Positions 23,901 to 35,579 of a DNA stretch of 64,000 bases are shown here, in pieces; the stretch's first letter is position 1; each line of letters begins with the position of its first letter. Both the position numbers and the translations under genes were made by a program. A model generated the notes under the pieces. That model searched no databases and was not told the DNA's origin. It saw nothing but the letters and a program-made list of their open reading frames with translations. The DNA lies in contig CM026387.1 in the NCBI GenBank assembly GCA_014843695.1, positions 73,009,749 through 73,073,748 of the forward strand, given 5' to 3'. This stretch comes from Archivesica marissinica (lineage: Eukaryota > Mollusca > Bivalvia > Venerida > Vesicomyidae).

Positions 23901-26900
23901 CCATGCTGGCGTGTAGCCGTGTAGTTGTTAATGTACAATGCTGGCGTGTAGCCCATGCAGTTGTTGATATACCATGTAGGCGTGTAGCCCGTGCAGTTGT
24001 TAATATACCATGCTGGCGTGTAGCCGTGTAGTTGTTAATATACAATTCTGGCGTGTAGCATGTGCAGTTGTTAATGTACCATGCTGGCGTGTAGCCCGTG
24101 CAGTTCTTAATATATCATGCTGGCGTGTAGCCCGTGCAGTTGTTAATGTACCGTGCTGGCGTGTATCCCGTGCAGTTGTTAATGTACAATGCTGGCGTGT
24201 AGCCCGTGCAGTTGTTAATATACCATGCTGGCGTGTATCCCGTGCAGTTGTTAATGTACAATGCTGGCGTGTAGCCCGTGCAGTTGTTAATGTACCATGC
24301 TGGCGTGTAGCCGTGTAGTTGTTAATGTACCATGCTGGCGTGTAGCCCGTGCAGTTGTTAATATACCGTGATGGCGTGTAGCCGTGTAGTTGTTAATGTA
24401 CAATGCTGTCGTGTAGCCCGTGCAGTTGTTAAGTACCATGCTGGCGTGTAGCCGTGTAGTTGTTAATGTACCATGCTGGCGTGTAGCCCGTGCAGTTGTT
24501 AATATACCATGCTGGCGTGTAGCCGTGCAGTTGTTAATGTACAATGCTGGCGTGTAGCCCGTGCAGTTGTTGATGTACCATGCTGGCGTGTAGCCCATGC
24601 AGTTATTAATATACCATGCTGGCGTGTAGCCCGTGCAGTTGTTAATGTACCATGCTGGCGTGTAGCCCGTGCAGTTGTTAATATACCATGCTGGCGTGTA
24701 GCCGTGCAGTTGTTAATGTACAATGCTGGCGTGTAGTCCGTGCAGTTGTTAATGTACAATGCTGGTGTGTAGCTCGTGCAGTTGTTAATGTACCATGCTG
24801 GCGTGTAGCCCGTGCAGTTGTTAATGTACCATGCTGGCGTGTAGCCCGTGCAGTTGTTAATATACCATGCTGGCGTGTAGCCCGTGCAGTTGTTAATATA
24901 CCATGCTGGCGTGTAGCACGTGCAGTTGTAGGCGTGTAGCCCGTGCAGTTGTTAATATACCATGCTGGCGTGTAGCCGTGTAGTTGTTAATGTACAATTC
25001 TGGCGTGTAGCATGTGCAGTTGTTAATGTACCATGCTGGCGTGTAGCCCGTGCAGTTGTTAATATACCATGCTGGCGTGTAGCCCGTGCAGTTGTTAATG
25101 TACCGTGCTGGCGTGTATCCCGTGCAGTTGTTAATGTACAATGCTGGCATGTAGACCGTGCAGTTGTTAATATACCATGCTGGCGTGTATCCCGTGCAGT
25201 TGTTAATGTACAATGCTGGCGTGTAGCCCGTGCAGTTGTTAATGTACAATGCTGGCGTGTAGCCGTGTAGTTGTTAATGTACCATGCTGGCGTGTAGCCC
25301 GTGCAGTTGTTAATATACCATGCTGGCGTGTAGCCGTGTAGTTGTTAATGTACAATGCTGGCGTGTAGCCCGTGCAGTTGTTAATGTACCATGCTGGCGT
25401 GTAGCCGTGTAGTTGTTAATGTACCATGCTGGCGTGTAGCCCGTGCAGTTGTTAATATACCATGCTGGCGTGTAGCCGTGCAGTTGTTAATGTACCATGC
25501 TGGCGTGTAGCCGTGCAGTTGTTAATGTACCATGCTGGCGTGTACCCGTGCAGTTGTTAATATACCATGCTGGCGTGTAGCCCGTGCAGTTGTTAATATA
25601 CCATGCTGGCGTGTAGCCGTGTAGTTGTTAATGTACAATGCTGGCGTGTAACCCGTGTAGTTGTTAATGTACCATGCTGGCGTGTAGCCGTGTAGTTGTT
25701 AATGTACCATGCTGGCGTGTAGCCCGTGAATTTGTTAATATACCATGCTGGCGTGTAGCCCGTTCAGTTGTTAATGTACCATGCTGGCGTGTAGCCGTGC
25801 AGTTGTTAATGTACAATGCAGGCGTGTAGCCCGTGCAGTTGTTGATGTACCATGCTGGCGTGTAGCCCATGCAGTTATTAATATACCATGCTGGCGTGAA
25901 GCACGTGCAGTTGTTAATGTTCCATGCTGGGGTGTAGCCCGTGCAGTTGTTAATGTACCATGCTGGCGTGTAGCCGTGTAGTTGTTAATGTACAATGCTG
26001 GCGTGTAGCCCGTGCAGTTGTTAATGTACAATGCAGGCGTGTAGCCCGTGCATTTGTTAATATACCATGCAGGCGTGTAGCCCGTGCAGTTGTTAATATA
26101 CCATGCTGGCGTGTAGCCCGTGCAGTTGTTGATATACCACGCAGGCGTGTAGCCCGTGCAGTTGTTAATGTACAATGCTGGCGTGTAGCCCGTGCAGTTG
26201 TTGATATACCATGCTGGCGTGTAACCCGTGCAGTTGTTGATATACCATGCAGGCGTGTAGCCCGTGCAGTTGTTGATATACCATGATGGCGTGTAGCCCG
26301 TGCAGTTGTTAATATACCATGCTGGCGTGTAGCATGTGCAGTTGTTAATATCCCATGATGGCGTGTAGCCCGTGCAGTTGTTAATATACCATGCTGGCGT
26401 GTAGCCCGTACAGTTGTTAATATACCATGCTGGGGTGTAGCCCGTGCAGTTGTTAATGTACCATGCAGGCGTGTAGCATGTGCATTTGTTAATATACCAT
26501 GCTGGCATGTAGCCGTGCAGTTGTTAATATACCATGTAGGCGTGTAGCCCGTGTAGTTGTTAATATACCATGCTGGCGTGTAGCCGTGTAGTTGTTAATA
26601 TATCATGCTGGCGTGTAGCCGTGCAGTTGTTAATATACTATGCTGGCGTGTATCCGTGCAGTTGTTAATGTACAATGCTGGCGTGTAGCCCGTGCAGTTG
26701 TTAATATACCATGCTGGCGTGTAGCCCGTGCAGTTGTTAATATACCATGCTGGCGTGTAGCCGTGTAGTTATTAATATACCATGCTGGCGTGTAGCCGTG
26801 TAGTTGTTAATATACCATGCTGGCGTGTAGCCGTGTAGTTGTTTATATACCATGCTGGCGTGTAGCCGTGTAGTTGTTGATATACCATGCTGGCGTGTAG

Positions 26901-29495
26901 CCGTGCAGTTGTTAATGTACCATGCAGGCGTGTAGCATGTGCAGTTGTTAATATACCATGATGGCGTGTAGCCCGTGCAGTTGTTAATGTACAATGCTGG
27001 CGTGTATCCGTGCAGTTGTTAATGTACAATGCTGGCGTGTAGCCCATGCAGTTATTAATATACCATGCAGGCGTTTAGCCCGTGTAATTGTTAATATACC
27101 ATGCTGGCGTGTAGCCCGTGCAGTTGATGATATACCATGCAGGCGTGTAGCCCGTGCAGTTGTTAATGTACAATGCTGGCGTGTAGCCCGTGCAGTTGTT
27201 GATATACCATGCTGGCGTGTAGCCCGTGCAGTTGTTGATATACCATGCAGGCGTGTAGCCCGTGCAGTTGTTGATATACCATGCTGGCGTGTAGCCCGTG
27301 CAGTTGTTAATATACCATGCTGGCGTGTAGCCCATGCAGTTGTTAATATACCATGCTGGCGTGTAGCATGTGCAGTTGTTAATATACCATGATGGCGTGT
27401 AGCCCGTGCAGTTGTTAATATACCATGCTGGCGTGTAGCCCGTACAGTTGTTAATGTACCATACTGGGGTGTAGCCCGTGCAGTTGTTAATGTACCATGC
27501 AGGCGTGTAGCATGTGCATTTGTTAATATACCATGCTGGCGTGTAGCCGTGCAGTTGTTAATATACCATGTAGGCGTGTAGCCCGTGTAGTTGTTAATAT
27601 AACATGCTGGCGTGTAGCCGTGTAGTTGTTAATATACCATGCTGGCGTGTAGCCGTGCAGTTGTTAATATACCATGCTGGCGTGTAACCCGTGCAGTTGT
27701 TAATATACCATGCTGGAGTGTAGCCGTGTAGTTGTTAATATACCATGCTGGCGTGTAGCCCGTGCAGTTGTTAATATACCATGCTGGCGTGTAGCCAGTG
27801 CCGTTGTTAATATACCATGCTGGCGTGTAGCCCGTGCAGTTGTTAATATACCATGCTGGCGTGTAACCCGTGCAGTTGTTAATATACCATGCTGGAGTGT
27901 AGCCGTGTAGTTGTTAATATACCATGCTGGCGTGTAGCCATGTAGTTGTTAATATACCATGCTGGCGTGTAGCCGTGTAGTTGTTTATATACCATGCTGG
28001 CGTGTAGCCGTGTAGTTGTTAATATACCATGCTGGCGTGTATCCGTGCAGTTGGTAATGTACAATGCTGGCGTGTAGCCCGTGCAATTGTTAATATACCA
28101 TGCTGGCGTGTAGCCCGTGCAGTTGTTAATATACCATGCTGGCGTGTAGACCGTGCAGTTGTTAATATACCATGCTGGCGTGTAGCCCGTGCTGTTGGTA
28201 ATATATCATGCTGGCGTGTAGCCCGTGCAGTTGTTAATATACCATGCTGGCGTGTAGCCGTGTAGCTGTTAATATACCATGCTGGCGTGTAGCCGTGTAG
28301 TTGTTAATATACCATGCTGGCGTGTAGCCGTGTAGTTGTTTATATACCATGCTGGCGTGTAGCCGTGTAGTTGTTAATATACCATGCTGGCGTGTAGCCG
28401 TGCAGTTGTTAATGTACCATGCAGGCGTGTAGCATGTGCAGTTGTTAATATACCATGCTGGCGTGTAGCCCGTGCAGTTGTTAATGTACAATGCTGGCGT
28501 GTATCCGTGCAGTTGTTAATGTACAATGCTGGCGAGTAGCCCGTGCAGTTGTTAATGTACAATGTTGGCGTGTAGCCGTGCACAGTTAATGTACAATGAT
28601 GGCGTGTAGCCCGTGCAGTTGTTGATATACCATGCTGGCGTGTAGCCCGTGCAGTTGTTCAAATACCATGCTGGCATGTAGCCCGTGCAGTTGTTAATAT
28701 ACCATGCAGGCATGTAGCCCGTGCAGTTGTTGATATACCATGCTGGCGTGTAGCCCGTGCAGTTGTTAATATACCATGCTGGCGTGTAGCACGTGCAGTT
28801 GTTAATGTCCATGCTGGGGTGTAGCCCGTGCAGTTGTTAATGTACCATGCTGGCGTGTAGCCGTGTAGTTGTTAATGTACAATGCTGGCGTGTAGCCCAT
28901 GCAGTTGTTAATGTACAATGCAGGCGTGTAACCCGTGCAGTTGTTATTATACCATGCAGGCGTGTAGCCCGTGCAGTTGTTAATATACCATGCTGGCGTG
29001 TAGCCCGAGCAGTTGTTGATATACCATGCAGGCGTGTAGCCCGTGCAGTTGTTAATGTACAATGCTGGCGTGTAGCCCGTGCAGTTGTTGATATACCATG
29101 CTGGCGTGTAGCCCGTGCAGTTGTTTATATACCATGCAGGCGTGTAGCCCGTGCAGTTGTTGATATACCATGCTGGCGTGTAGCCCGTGCAGTTGTTAAT
29201 ATACCATGCTGGCGTGTAGTCCGTGCAGTTGTTAATGTACCATGCTGGCGTGTAGCCGTGTAGTTGTTAATGTACAATGCTGGCGTGTAGCCCGTGCAGT
29301 TGTTGATATACCATGTAGGCATGTAGCCCGTGCAGTTGTTAATATACCATGCTGGCGTGTAGCCGTGTAGTTGTTAATGTACAATTCTGGCGTGTAGCAT
29401 GTGCAGTTGTTAATGTACCATGCTGGCGACCAATGTAGCCCGTGCAGTTGTTAATGTACAATGCTGGCGTGTATCCGTGCAGTTGTTAATGTACA
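20925..29495. repeat. 36-bp satellite array with higher-order repeats
   Basis: About 235 direct units of GCTGGCGTGTAGCCCGTGCA followed by GTTGTTAATGTACCAT. Two monomer classes coexist: 36 bp with GCCCGTGCAG and 35 bp with GCCGTGTAG, where a base loss and a C-to-T change are linked. Segments from about 21238 repeat at +1612 bp (from about 22850) almost identically; further partial copies start near 24935 and 29319. Open frames on both strands (up to 245 codons) follow from the 12-codon unit and are not called as genes. The array ends in an assembly gap. Confidence 0.95.
21052..21236 (+). mobile_element. 5'-truncated SINE family B inserted in the 36-bp satellite
   Basis: It starts at TCCGGAGTTCGAGCCCGG and ends at AATAAATTAGTATAAACTA. 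GTTGTTAATGT occurs on both flanks, which fits a target-site duplication, although the satellite supplies the same motif anyway. Confidence 0.85.
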
Positions 29496-30495
29496 NNNNN
29501 NNNNNNNNNNNNNNNNNNNNNNNNNNNNNNNNNNNNNNNNNNNNNNNNNNNNNNNNNNNNNNNNNNNNNNNNNNNNNNNNNNNNNNNNNNNNNNNNNNNN
29601 NNNNNNNNNNNNNNNNNNNNNNNNNNNNNNNNNNNNNNNNNNNNNNNNNNNNNNNNNNNNNNNNNNNNNNNNNNNNNNNNNNNNNNNNNNNNNNNNNNNN
29701 NNNNNNNNNNNNNNNNNNNNNNNNNNNNNNNNNNNNNNNNNNNNNNNNNNNNNNNNNNNNNNNNNNNNNNNNNNNNNNNNNNNNNNNNNNNNNNNNNNNN
29801 NNNNNNNNNNNNNNNNNNNNNNNNNNNNNNNNNNNNNNNNNNNNNNNNNNNNNNNNNNNNNNNNNNNNNNNNNNNNNNNNNNNNNNNNNNNNNNNNNNNN
29901 NNNNNNNNNNNNNNNNNNNNNNNNNNNNNNNNNNNNNNNNNNNNNNNNNNNNNNNNNNNNNNNNNNNNNNNNNNNNNNNNNNNNNNNNNNNNNNNNNNNN
30001 NNNNNNNNNNNNNNNNNNNNNNNNNNNNNNNNNNNNNNNNNNNNNNNNNNNNNNNNNNNNNNNNNNNNNNNNNNNNNNNNNNNNNNNNNNNNNNNNNNNN
30101 NNNNNNNNNNNNNNNNNNNNNNNNNNNNNNNNNNNNNNNNNNNNNNNNNNNNNNNNNNNNNNNNNNNNNNNNNNNNNNNNNNNNNNNNNNNNNNNNNNNN
30201 NNNNNNNNNNNNNNNNNNNNNNNNNNNNNNNNNNNNNNNNNNNNNNNNNNNNNNNNNNNNNNNNNNNNNNNNNNNNNNNNNNNNNNNNNNNNNNNNNNNN
30301 NNNNNNNNNNNNNNNNNNNNNNNNNNNNNNNNNNNNNNNNNNNNNNNNNNNNNNNNNNNNNNNNNNNNNNNNNNNNNNNNNNNNNNNNNNNNNNNNNNNN
30401 NNNNNNNNNNNNNNNNNNNNNNNNNNNNNNNNNNNNNNNNNNNNNNNNNNNNNNNNNNNNNNNNNNNNNNNNNNNNNNNNNNNNNNNNNNNNNNN
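29496..30495. other. Assembly gap (1000 N)
   Basis: Exactly 1000 undetermined bases. The left side is 36-bp satellite and the right side is an unrelated 20-21-bp array, so the true junction between the two is unseen. Confidence 0.99.
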
Positions 30496-31336
30496 TACAA
30501 GTCGGGGGGAGGTACTGTACAAGTCGGGGGAGGTACTGTACAAGTTGGGGGAGGTACTGTACAAGTCGGGGGTGGTACTGTACAAGTCGGGGGGAGGTAC
30601 TGTACAAGTCCGGCGGTGGTATTGTACAAACCCGGGGGAGGTACTGTACAAGTCCGGTGGTGGTACTGTACAAGTCTGGGGGAGGTACTGTACAAGTCTG
30701 GCAGTGGTACTGTACAAGTCTGGGGGAGGTACTGTACAAGTATGGTGGTGGTACTGTACAAGTCCGGTGGTGCGTACTGTACAAGTCTGGAGGTGGTACT
30801 GTACAAGTCCGGTGGTGCGTACTGTACAAGTCTGGTGGTGGTACTGTACAAGTCTGGTGGTGGTACTGTACAAGTCTGGGGGAGGTACTGTACAAGTCGG
30901 GGTGGTACTGTACAAGTCAGGGGGAGGTACTGTACAAGTCCGGCGGTGGTACTGTACAAGTCTGGCAGTGGTACTGTACAAGTCAGGGGGGGACTGGACA
31001 AGTTGGGGGAGGTACGGACAAGTCGGGGGGAGGTACTGTACATTTTAGTTGGGGGATGGTGACTGTACAAGTTGGGGGGACTGTACAAGTCGGGGGAGGT
31101 ACTGTACAAGTTGGGGGAGGTACTGTACAAGTCGGGGGTGGTACTGTACAAGTCGGGGGGAGGTACTGTACAAGTCCGGTGGTGGTACTGTACAAGTCAG
31201 GGGGAGGTACTGTACAAATCGGGGGGAGGTACTATACAAGTTGGGGGAGGTACTGTACAAGTCGGGGGAGGTACTGTACAAGTTGGGGGTGGTACTGTAC
31301 AAGTCGGGGGGAGGTACTGTACAAGTCGGGGGTATC
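30496..31336. repeat. 20-21-bp tandem array (GTACTGTACAAGTCGGGGGA)
   Basis: About 41 direct copies with length variation in the G run. The unit contains the short palindrome GTACTGTAC and is strongly G-rich on the plus strand. Confidence 0.93.
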
Positions 31337-31925
31337 AATTCATCAAATTTGCTTATGTCAATGCAAGTGTCCTGTTAACCCATGTTGAATGGTGCACTGT
31401 ATAAGCATGCTGTATGACCGTATTCCTTGTATCCTGCATTGTTCTCAATGAATCCCAGGTAAAGTGAAGAGAATGCTAAACAATTGCAGCAGATTTTTCT
31501 GTGATGTCATAGATTGAAAGAATTTGACAACCCCAGTGGGATTCACACTTACAGTGGTAAGGGGCAAGTGATTTGAAGTCAATAACTGCTTTGATCCCGC
31601 AGAAAAGTGCACATTCACCACAACACACAGGCTCTAGACAAACACAAAGATATTCTCACAAATTGCTACTTATGTGGCTACCCCATTCTTCTCTCCTTTG
31701 ATCTACTAGCAACATCAAAGCATTCATAGTCGGATAGCAGCTAACCCTAGACCACCAAACAATAGACGGATTGTTCTCCTAGCCATTAAGTACCCATTAA
31801 TGTGTGAGGACACACCAAATCCCTCTGCTGGAATCCCAGATATGTTCCTACCCAATTAACTGCATCTGGCAAAGGTCCCAATTGTAACTGGTTGGAACAA
31901 TAAAGGGTCACAGAAGACATAAAGT
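31337..31925. other. Unique stretch with a SINE fragment
   Basis: 31488-31610 resembles a family F head on the minus strand (CTTCAAATCACTTGCCCC, TGTGAATCCCACTGG). Nothing else is recognised. Confidence 0.5.
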
Positions 31926-32966
31926 ATTAACCAAGTACATGTAATAACTCCCAAGTACATGTAATAACCCCAAGTATATGTAATAACTCCCAAGTACATG
32001 TAATAACTCCCAAGTACATGTAATAACCCCAAGTACATGTAATAACTCCCAAGTACATGTAATAACTCCAAGTACATGTGATAACCCCAAGTATATGTAA
32101 TAACTCCAAGTACAGGTGATAACTCCAAGTACATGTAATAACCCAAAGTATATGTAATAACTCCAAGTACAGGTGATAACTCCAAGTACATGTAATAACC
32201 CCAAGTACAGGTGATAACTCCCAAGTACATGTAATAACTCCAAGTACATGTAATAACTCCAAGTACATGTAATAACTCCAAGTACATATAATAACCCCAA
32301 GTACATGTAATAACCCCAAGTACATATAATAACCCCAAGTACATATAATAACTCCCAAGTACATGTAATAACCCCAAGTACATGTAATAACCCCAAGTAC
32401 ATGTAATAACCCCAAGTACATGTAATAACCTCCAAGTACATGTAATAACTCCAAGTACATGTAATAACTCCAAGTACATGTAATAACTCCAAGTACCTGT
32501 AATAACCCCAAGTACATGTAATAACCCCAAGTACCTGTAATAACCCCAAGTACATGTAATAACCCCAAGTACATGTAATAACCCCAAGTACATATAATAA
32601 CTCCCAAGTACATGTAATAACCCCAAGTACATGTAATAACCCCAAGTACATGTAATAACATCCAAGTACATGTAATAACTCCCAAGTACATGTAATAACT
32701 CCCAAGTACATGTAATAACTCCCAAGTACATGTAATAACTCCCAAATACATGTAATAACCCCAAGTACAGGTGATAACTCCAAGTACATGTAATAACTCC
32801 AAGTACATGTAATAACTCCAAGTACATATAATAACTCCCAAGTACATGTAATAACTCCCAAGTACATGTAATAACTCCAAGTACATGTAATAACTCCAAG
32901 TACAGGTGATAACTCCAAGTACAGGTGATAACTCCAAGTACAGGTGATAACTCCAAGTACATGTAA
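31926..32966. repeat. 19-20-bp tandem array (CAAGTACATGTAATAACTCC)
   Basis: About 53 direct copies of 19-20 bp. The variant CAGGTGATAACTCC recurs at intervals. GTACATGTA is internally near-palindromic. Minus-strand open frames up to 412 codons span the array because few stops occur in the unit. Confidence 0.95.
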
Positions 32967-33152
32967 TAACTTGTAACATTCAATAAAAACAAGTGTATGT
33001 ATGACATTATTCCCTTTTTATTGGCTTTGTTTAATAAGTCAGTAACAAGCATATTATAATGGTTAGCATAATATATACATACATGTATATACAAATTATA
33101 TACAATGAAAATCTCTTCTACACTTGTATTTAGGAATTTGGTCAGTTAACTA
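32967..33152. other. AT-rich spacer
   Basis: Contains ATACATACATGTATATAC microsatellite-like sequence. No gene is seen. Confidence 0.5.
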
Positions 33153-33604
33153 CCAAATAGTACGTAGTTCTTTACTGGCCAGTGGTAATAGTTGGGCGGG
33201 GTTTATCCACCACAAGCACAGTCGGCCAGGGTTGAACCAGTTGGTTACTAGTCTGTGAACCAAATAGTTAACACGTTGGACTGGTAATCCAGGGATCGCA
33301 GGTTCAATCCCCCGTCTGACCCTAATAAAATTAACAGTCTTTCAGATGGGATGTTAAACCGAGGTCTTGTGTCGGTGCTTTACACCGTGCACGTAAAAGA
33401 ACCAGAGGAGATTCTGGAATGTGTTTCTGTCTGTATCATTGCACTATCCTCCCAAAATCTAAAATGACTAATCTCTTCATGAGGCGTCGCTCATATGGGC
33501 AACCGGAAGCGACGATAAATAAACGTAAAAACACACAAATAGTGTGTAGTTCTTTACCAACAAGTGGTAATAGTTGGGCGGGGTTTACCCACCACAAGCA
33601 CAAT
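33153..33604. repeat. 68-bp direct repeats flanking a SINE
   Basis: 33153-33222 and 33537-33604 both carry GTAGTTCTTTAC and GGTAATAGTTGGGCGGGG, followed by CCACCACAAGCACA. The copies bracket the SINE at 33245-33536 and are too long for an ordinary target-site duplication, so a segmental duplication around the SINE is likely. Confidence 0.75.
33245..33536 (+). mobile_element. SINE family D with tRNA-Thr(GGT)-like head
   Basis: The head contains ACGTTGGACTGGTAATCCAG, which folds as an anticodon stem with loop CTGGTAA (anticodon GGT, Thr), then a B-box-like GCAGGTTCAATCCC. The body has CAGATGGGATGTTAAACCG, a motif recurrent in animal SINEs, and the tail is TAAATAAACGTAAAAACAC. Confidence 0.85.
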
Positions 33605-33803
33605 AAATGCACATACACGCAGGGATTCACGGCGCACAACATGACGATAACGTTTCTTTTCTCATACAATACACATGAACATTCATAAAGAGATAATAAT
33701 GAGCCACGTTTGAACACCTAAATTAGAAAGACATTATTCACACATGCGCATGAAATGTTTATGTATATTCAGTAATACATGTGTATTAATGTAAACATCA
33801 GCG

Positions 33804-33965
33804 AATATACAGTCAAACTTGGGATATGTTTTACCCTAACTAAATATACAGTCAAACTTGGGATATGTTTTACCCTAACTGAATATACAGTCAAACTTGG
33901 GATATGTTTTACCCTAACTGAATATACAGTCAAACTTGGGATATGTTTTACCCTAACTAAATTAA
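33804..33965. repeat. 39-bp tandem repeat, 4 copies
   Basis: Four near-identical copies of AATATACAGTCAAACTTGGG followed by ATATGTTTTACCCTAACT. The ACAGTCAAAC core resembles the TIR of the MITE at 40006, so it may be another TIR-derived expansion. Confidence 0.85.
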
Positions 33966-34211
33966 AAATAACTTAAGAAAATTGAGAATTGACATAAATG
34001 TATAATTTTATCAAATAAATGTGGTTTACGAAATAAAACTATGCTTGTCCTTGTAAAACATACCTTCTAAGGAAAATCCTGTAGTCATATGAAAGTTACT
34101 TCCCCTTTTATCAAAACACCATTTGTTATATGAACAAGAGCAAGCAAAGCTTAAAATATTTGATTGGCATTAACTTACTTGTTTTGGTCCCTTTGACATC
34201 CAATTGTGACA

Positions 34212-34375
34212 TTGACCTGTTAAGGAATGTATCGTGGATGAATAGTTTCCATCGGTGTATGAAATACATTGGGTGTGGTTAAAGTGTGAGGAAGCCAAAG
34301 GCATCCAAGCTAACCTTAAACACGCCTGATGTAGTTCATACCCTGATGGAAACTATTAACCAACGATTCATTACT
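34212..34375. mobile_element. Small inverted-repeat element
   Basis: Arms of about 45 bp: AATAGTTTCCATCGGTGTAT at the left and, reverse complemented, AATAGTTTCCATCAGGGTAT at the right, enclosing about 75 bp. It is probably a MITE. A single related end occurs near 10550. Confidence 0.6.
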
Positions 34376-34773
34376 TACATTTACATTAATTATTATTTTT
34401 AATGACACAAAGAAAAATACAGCACACTTCGCACTTTAAATGTATTTACATGTAGTCCAGATTTTGGACTTGCCGTGTGTCGGATCTGGTAAATAGATCA
34501 TTCTTGGAACAGCGTAAACTGTAAGACACACCTTTTCTTGCGAGCAATGCTGCACAACACAGTGAATGCACATGACCATAACTTTGAGTATGCATGTCAG
34601 CTGGATATTATTAGCGAGGAAATTCATACGAAAATGGATACAAACAGGACATATGTTCATCGAAGAAATGCAATAGGAATGTAAATATTGAGAAATGGTT
34701 CCGGGCACTCACTATTGTGTACATTTGTTAGAAATTATTAGGAATTATACACTGGACAAGTCATTTTGAACCC
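34376..34773. other. Unique stretch, nothing recognised
   Basis: A 90-codon minus-strand frame at 34436-34708 has no identifiable domain or splice context. Confidence 0.45.
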
Positions 34774-35285
34774 TTAAAGCGACACTACATCTATGAAAAA
34801 GCACATTTCTACAGAACATAATTTCATACTACATGTGTGTATATATGGTATAATTTTTTTCCAAATATTTGCCACAGAATCCGAGTATTTCAAACAATAA
34901 ACAAACACTGTAAAAATAATGTAAACAGTGTCAACATTCATGCATAATACAAAGCATGTATCCTGAATAATAACATTTTATTGTACAAAATTACCATTAT
35001 GTCTCACATGTGTGCCTATGCATATTTATTTTTAGACTAATCTGATTTAAATGATCTCCAAACGACAGTAGCACGTGCTTGGTATAGACTCCAATAATAA
35101 TTTCAGGAGTGTCGCTGACCGCTATTTGTAATCCTACTTTCACTTTTTGAAAAAAAGGTAAAATCACTGTTTATTGATTGAAAATTAGTGTTCAAATTAT
35201 TTCGGAAGAATTTGTAGTAGAAATGCTATTGACATAAAAATTATTGTTTTGTGTTTTGGCTGTTTGCGATGTAATGTCGCTTTAA
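34774..35285. mobile_element. MITE with TTAA target duplication
   Basis: TTAA precedes AGCGACACTACATC at the left, and the right end is GATGTAATGTCGCT followed by TTAA. The terminal inverted repeat AGCGACA(C/T)TACATC with TTAA flanks fits a PiggyBac- or Kolobok-type non-autonomous element of about 0.5 kb. No transposase frame is seen. Confidence 0.8.
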
Positions 35286-35579
35286 ATGTGACCTTGATCT
35301 TTGAGAAATGGACCTGGGGCTTGCGCGCAACACGTTCTCCTATCATGTTGAACATTTTACCATGTTATTTCAAAAAGCTTAAGATGTTTATATGACACGA
35401 GTTATGGCCAGTACAAAATGTTGTCAGACAGAGGATAATCCTAGTCTCCTCTGGTCCCGACCAGTAGGGAACTAGTAATAAAACATTCAACAAATACTCC
35501 AACTAACAAGTCAAGTGGAGACTTAGTGGGTTTCACATCAATTAACCCTTTCCTTCATAGAGATTTGGGTTAATATACT

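Noticed and set aside
20934..29322. Many frames with YINNCTGYTPAW or WRVARAVVN repeats
   Set aside because: They are 12-codon translations of the 36-bp satellite, open on both strands, with no start or splice context.
31856..33094. 412-codon minus-strand frame rich in GVITCTWSYYMYL
   Set aside because: It arises from a 19-20-bp array; three overlapping frames are equally open, which is a repeat effect.
33260..33325. Genuine tRNA-Thr gene
   Set aside because: The anticodon arm is good, but it is the head of a SINE with a body and a second truncated copy at 18990.
34436..34708. 90-codon minus-strand frame tested as the final GOLGA5 exon
   Set aside because: Lacks the anchor sequence; the real last exon was found at 39488-39589.
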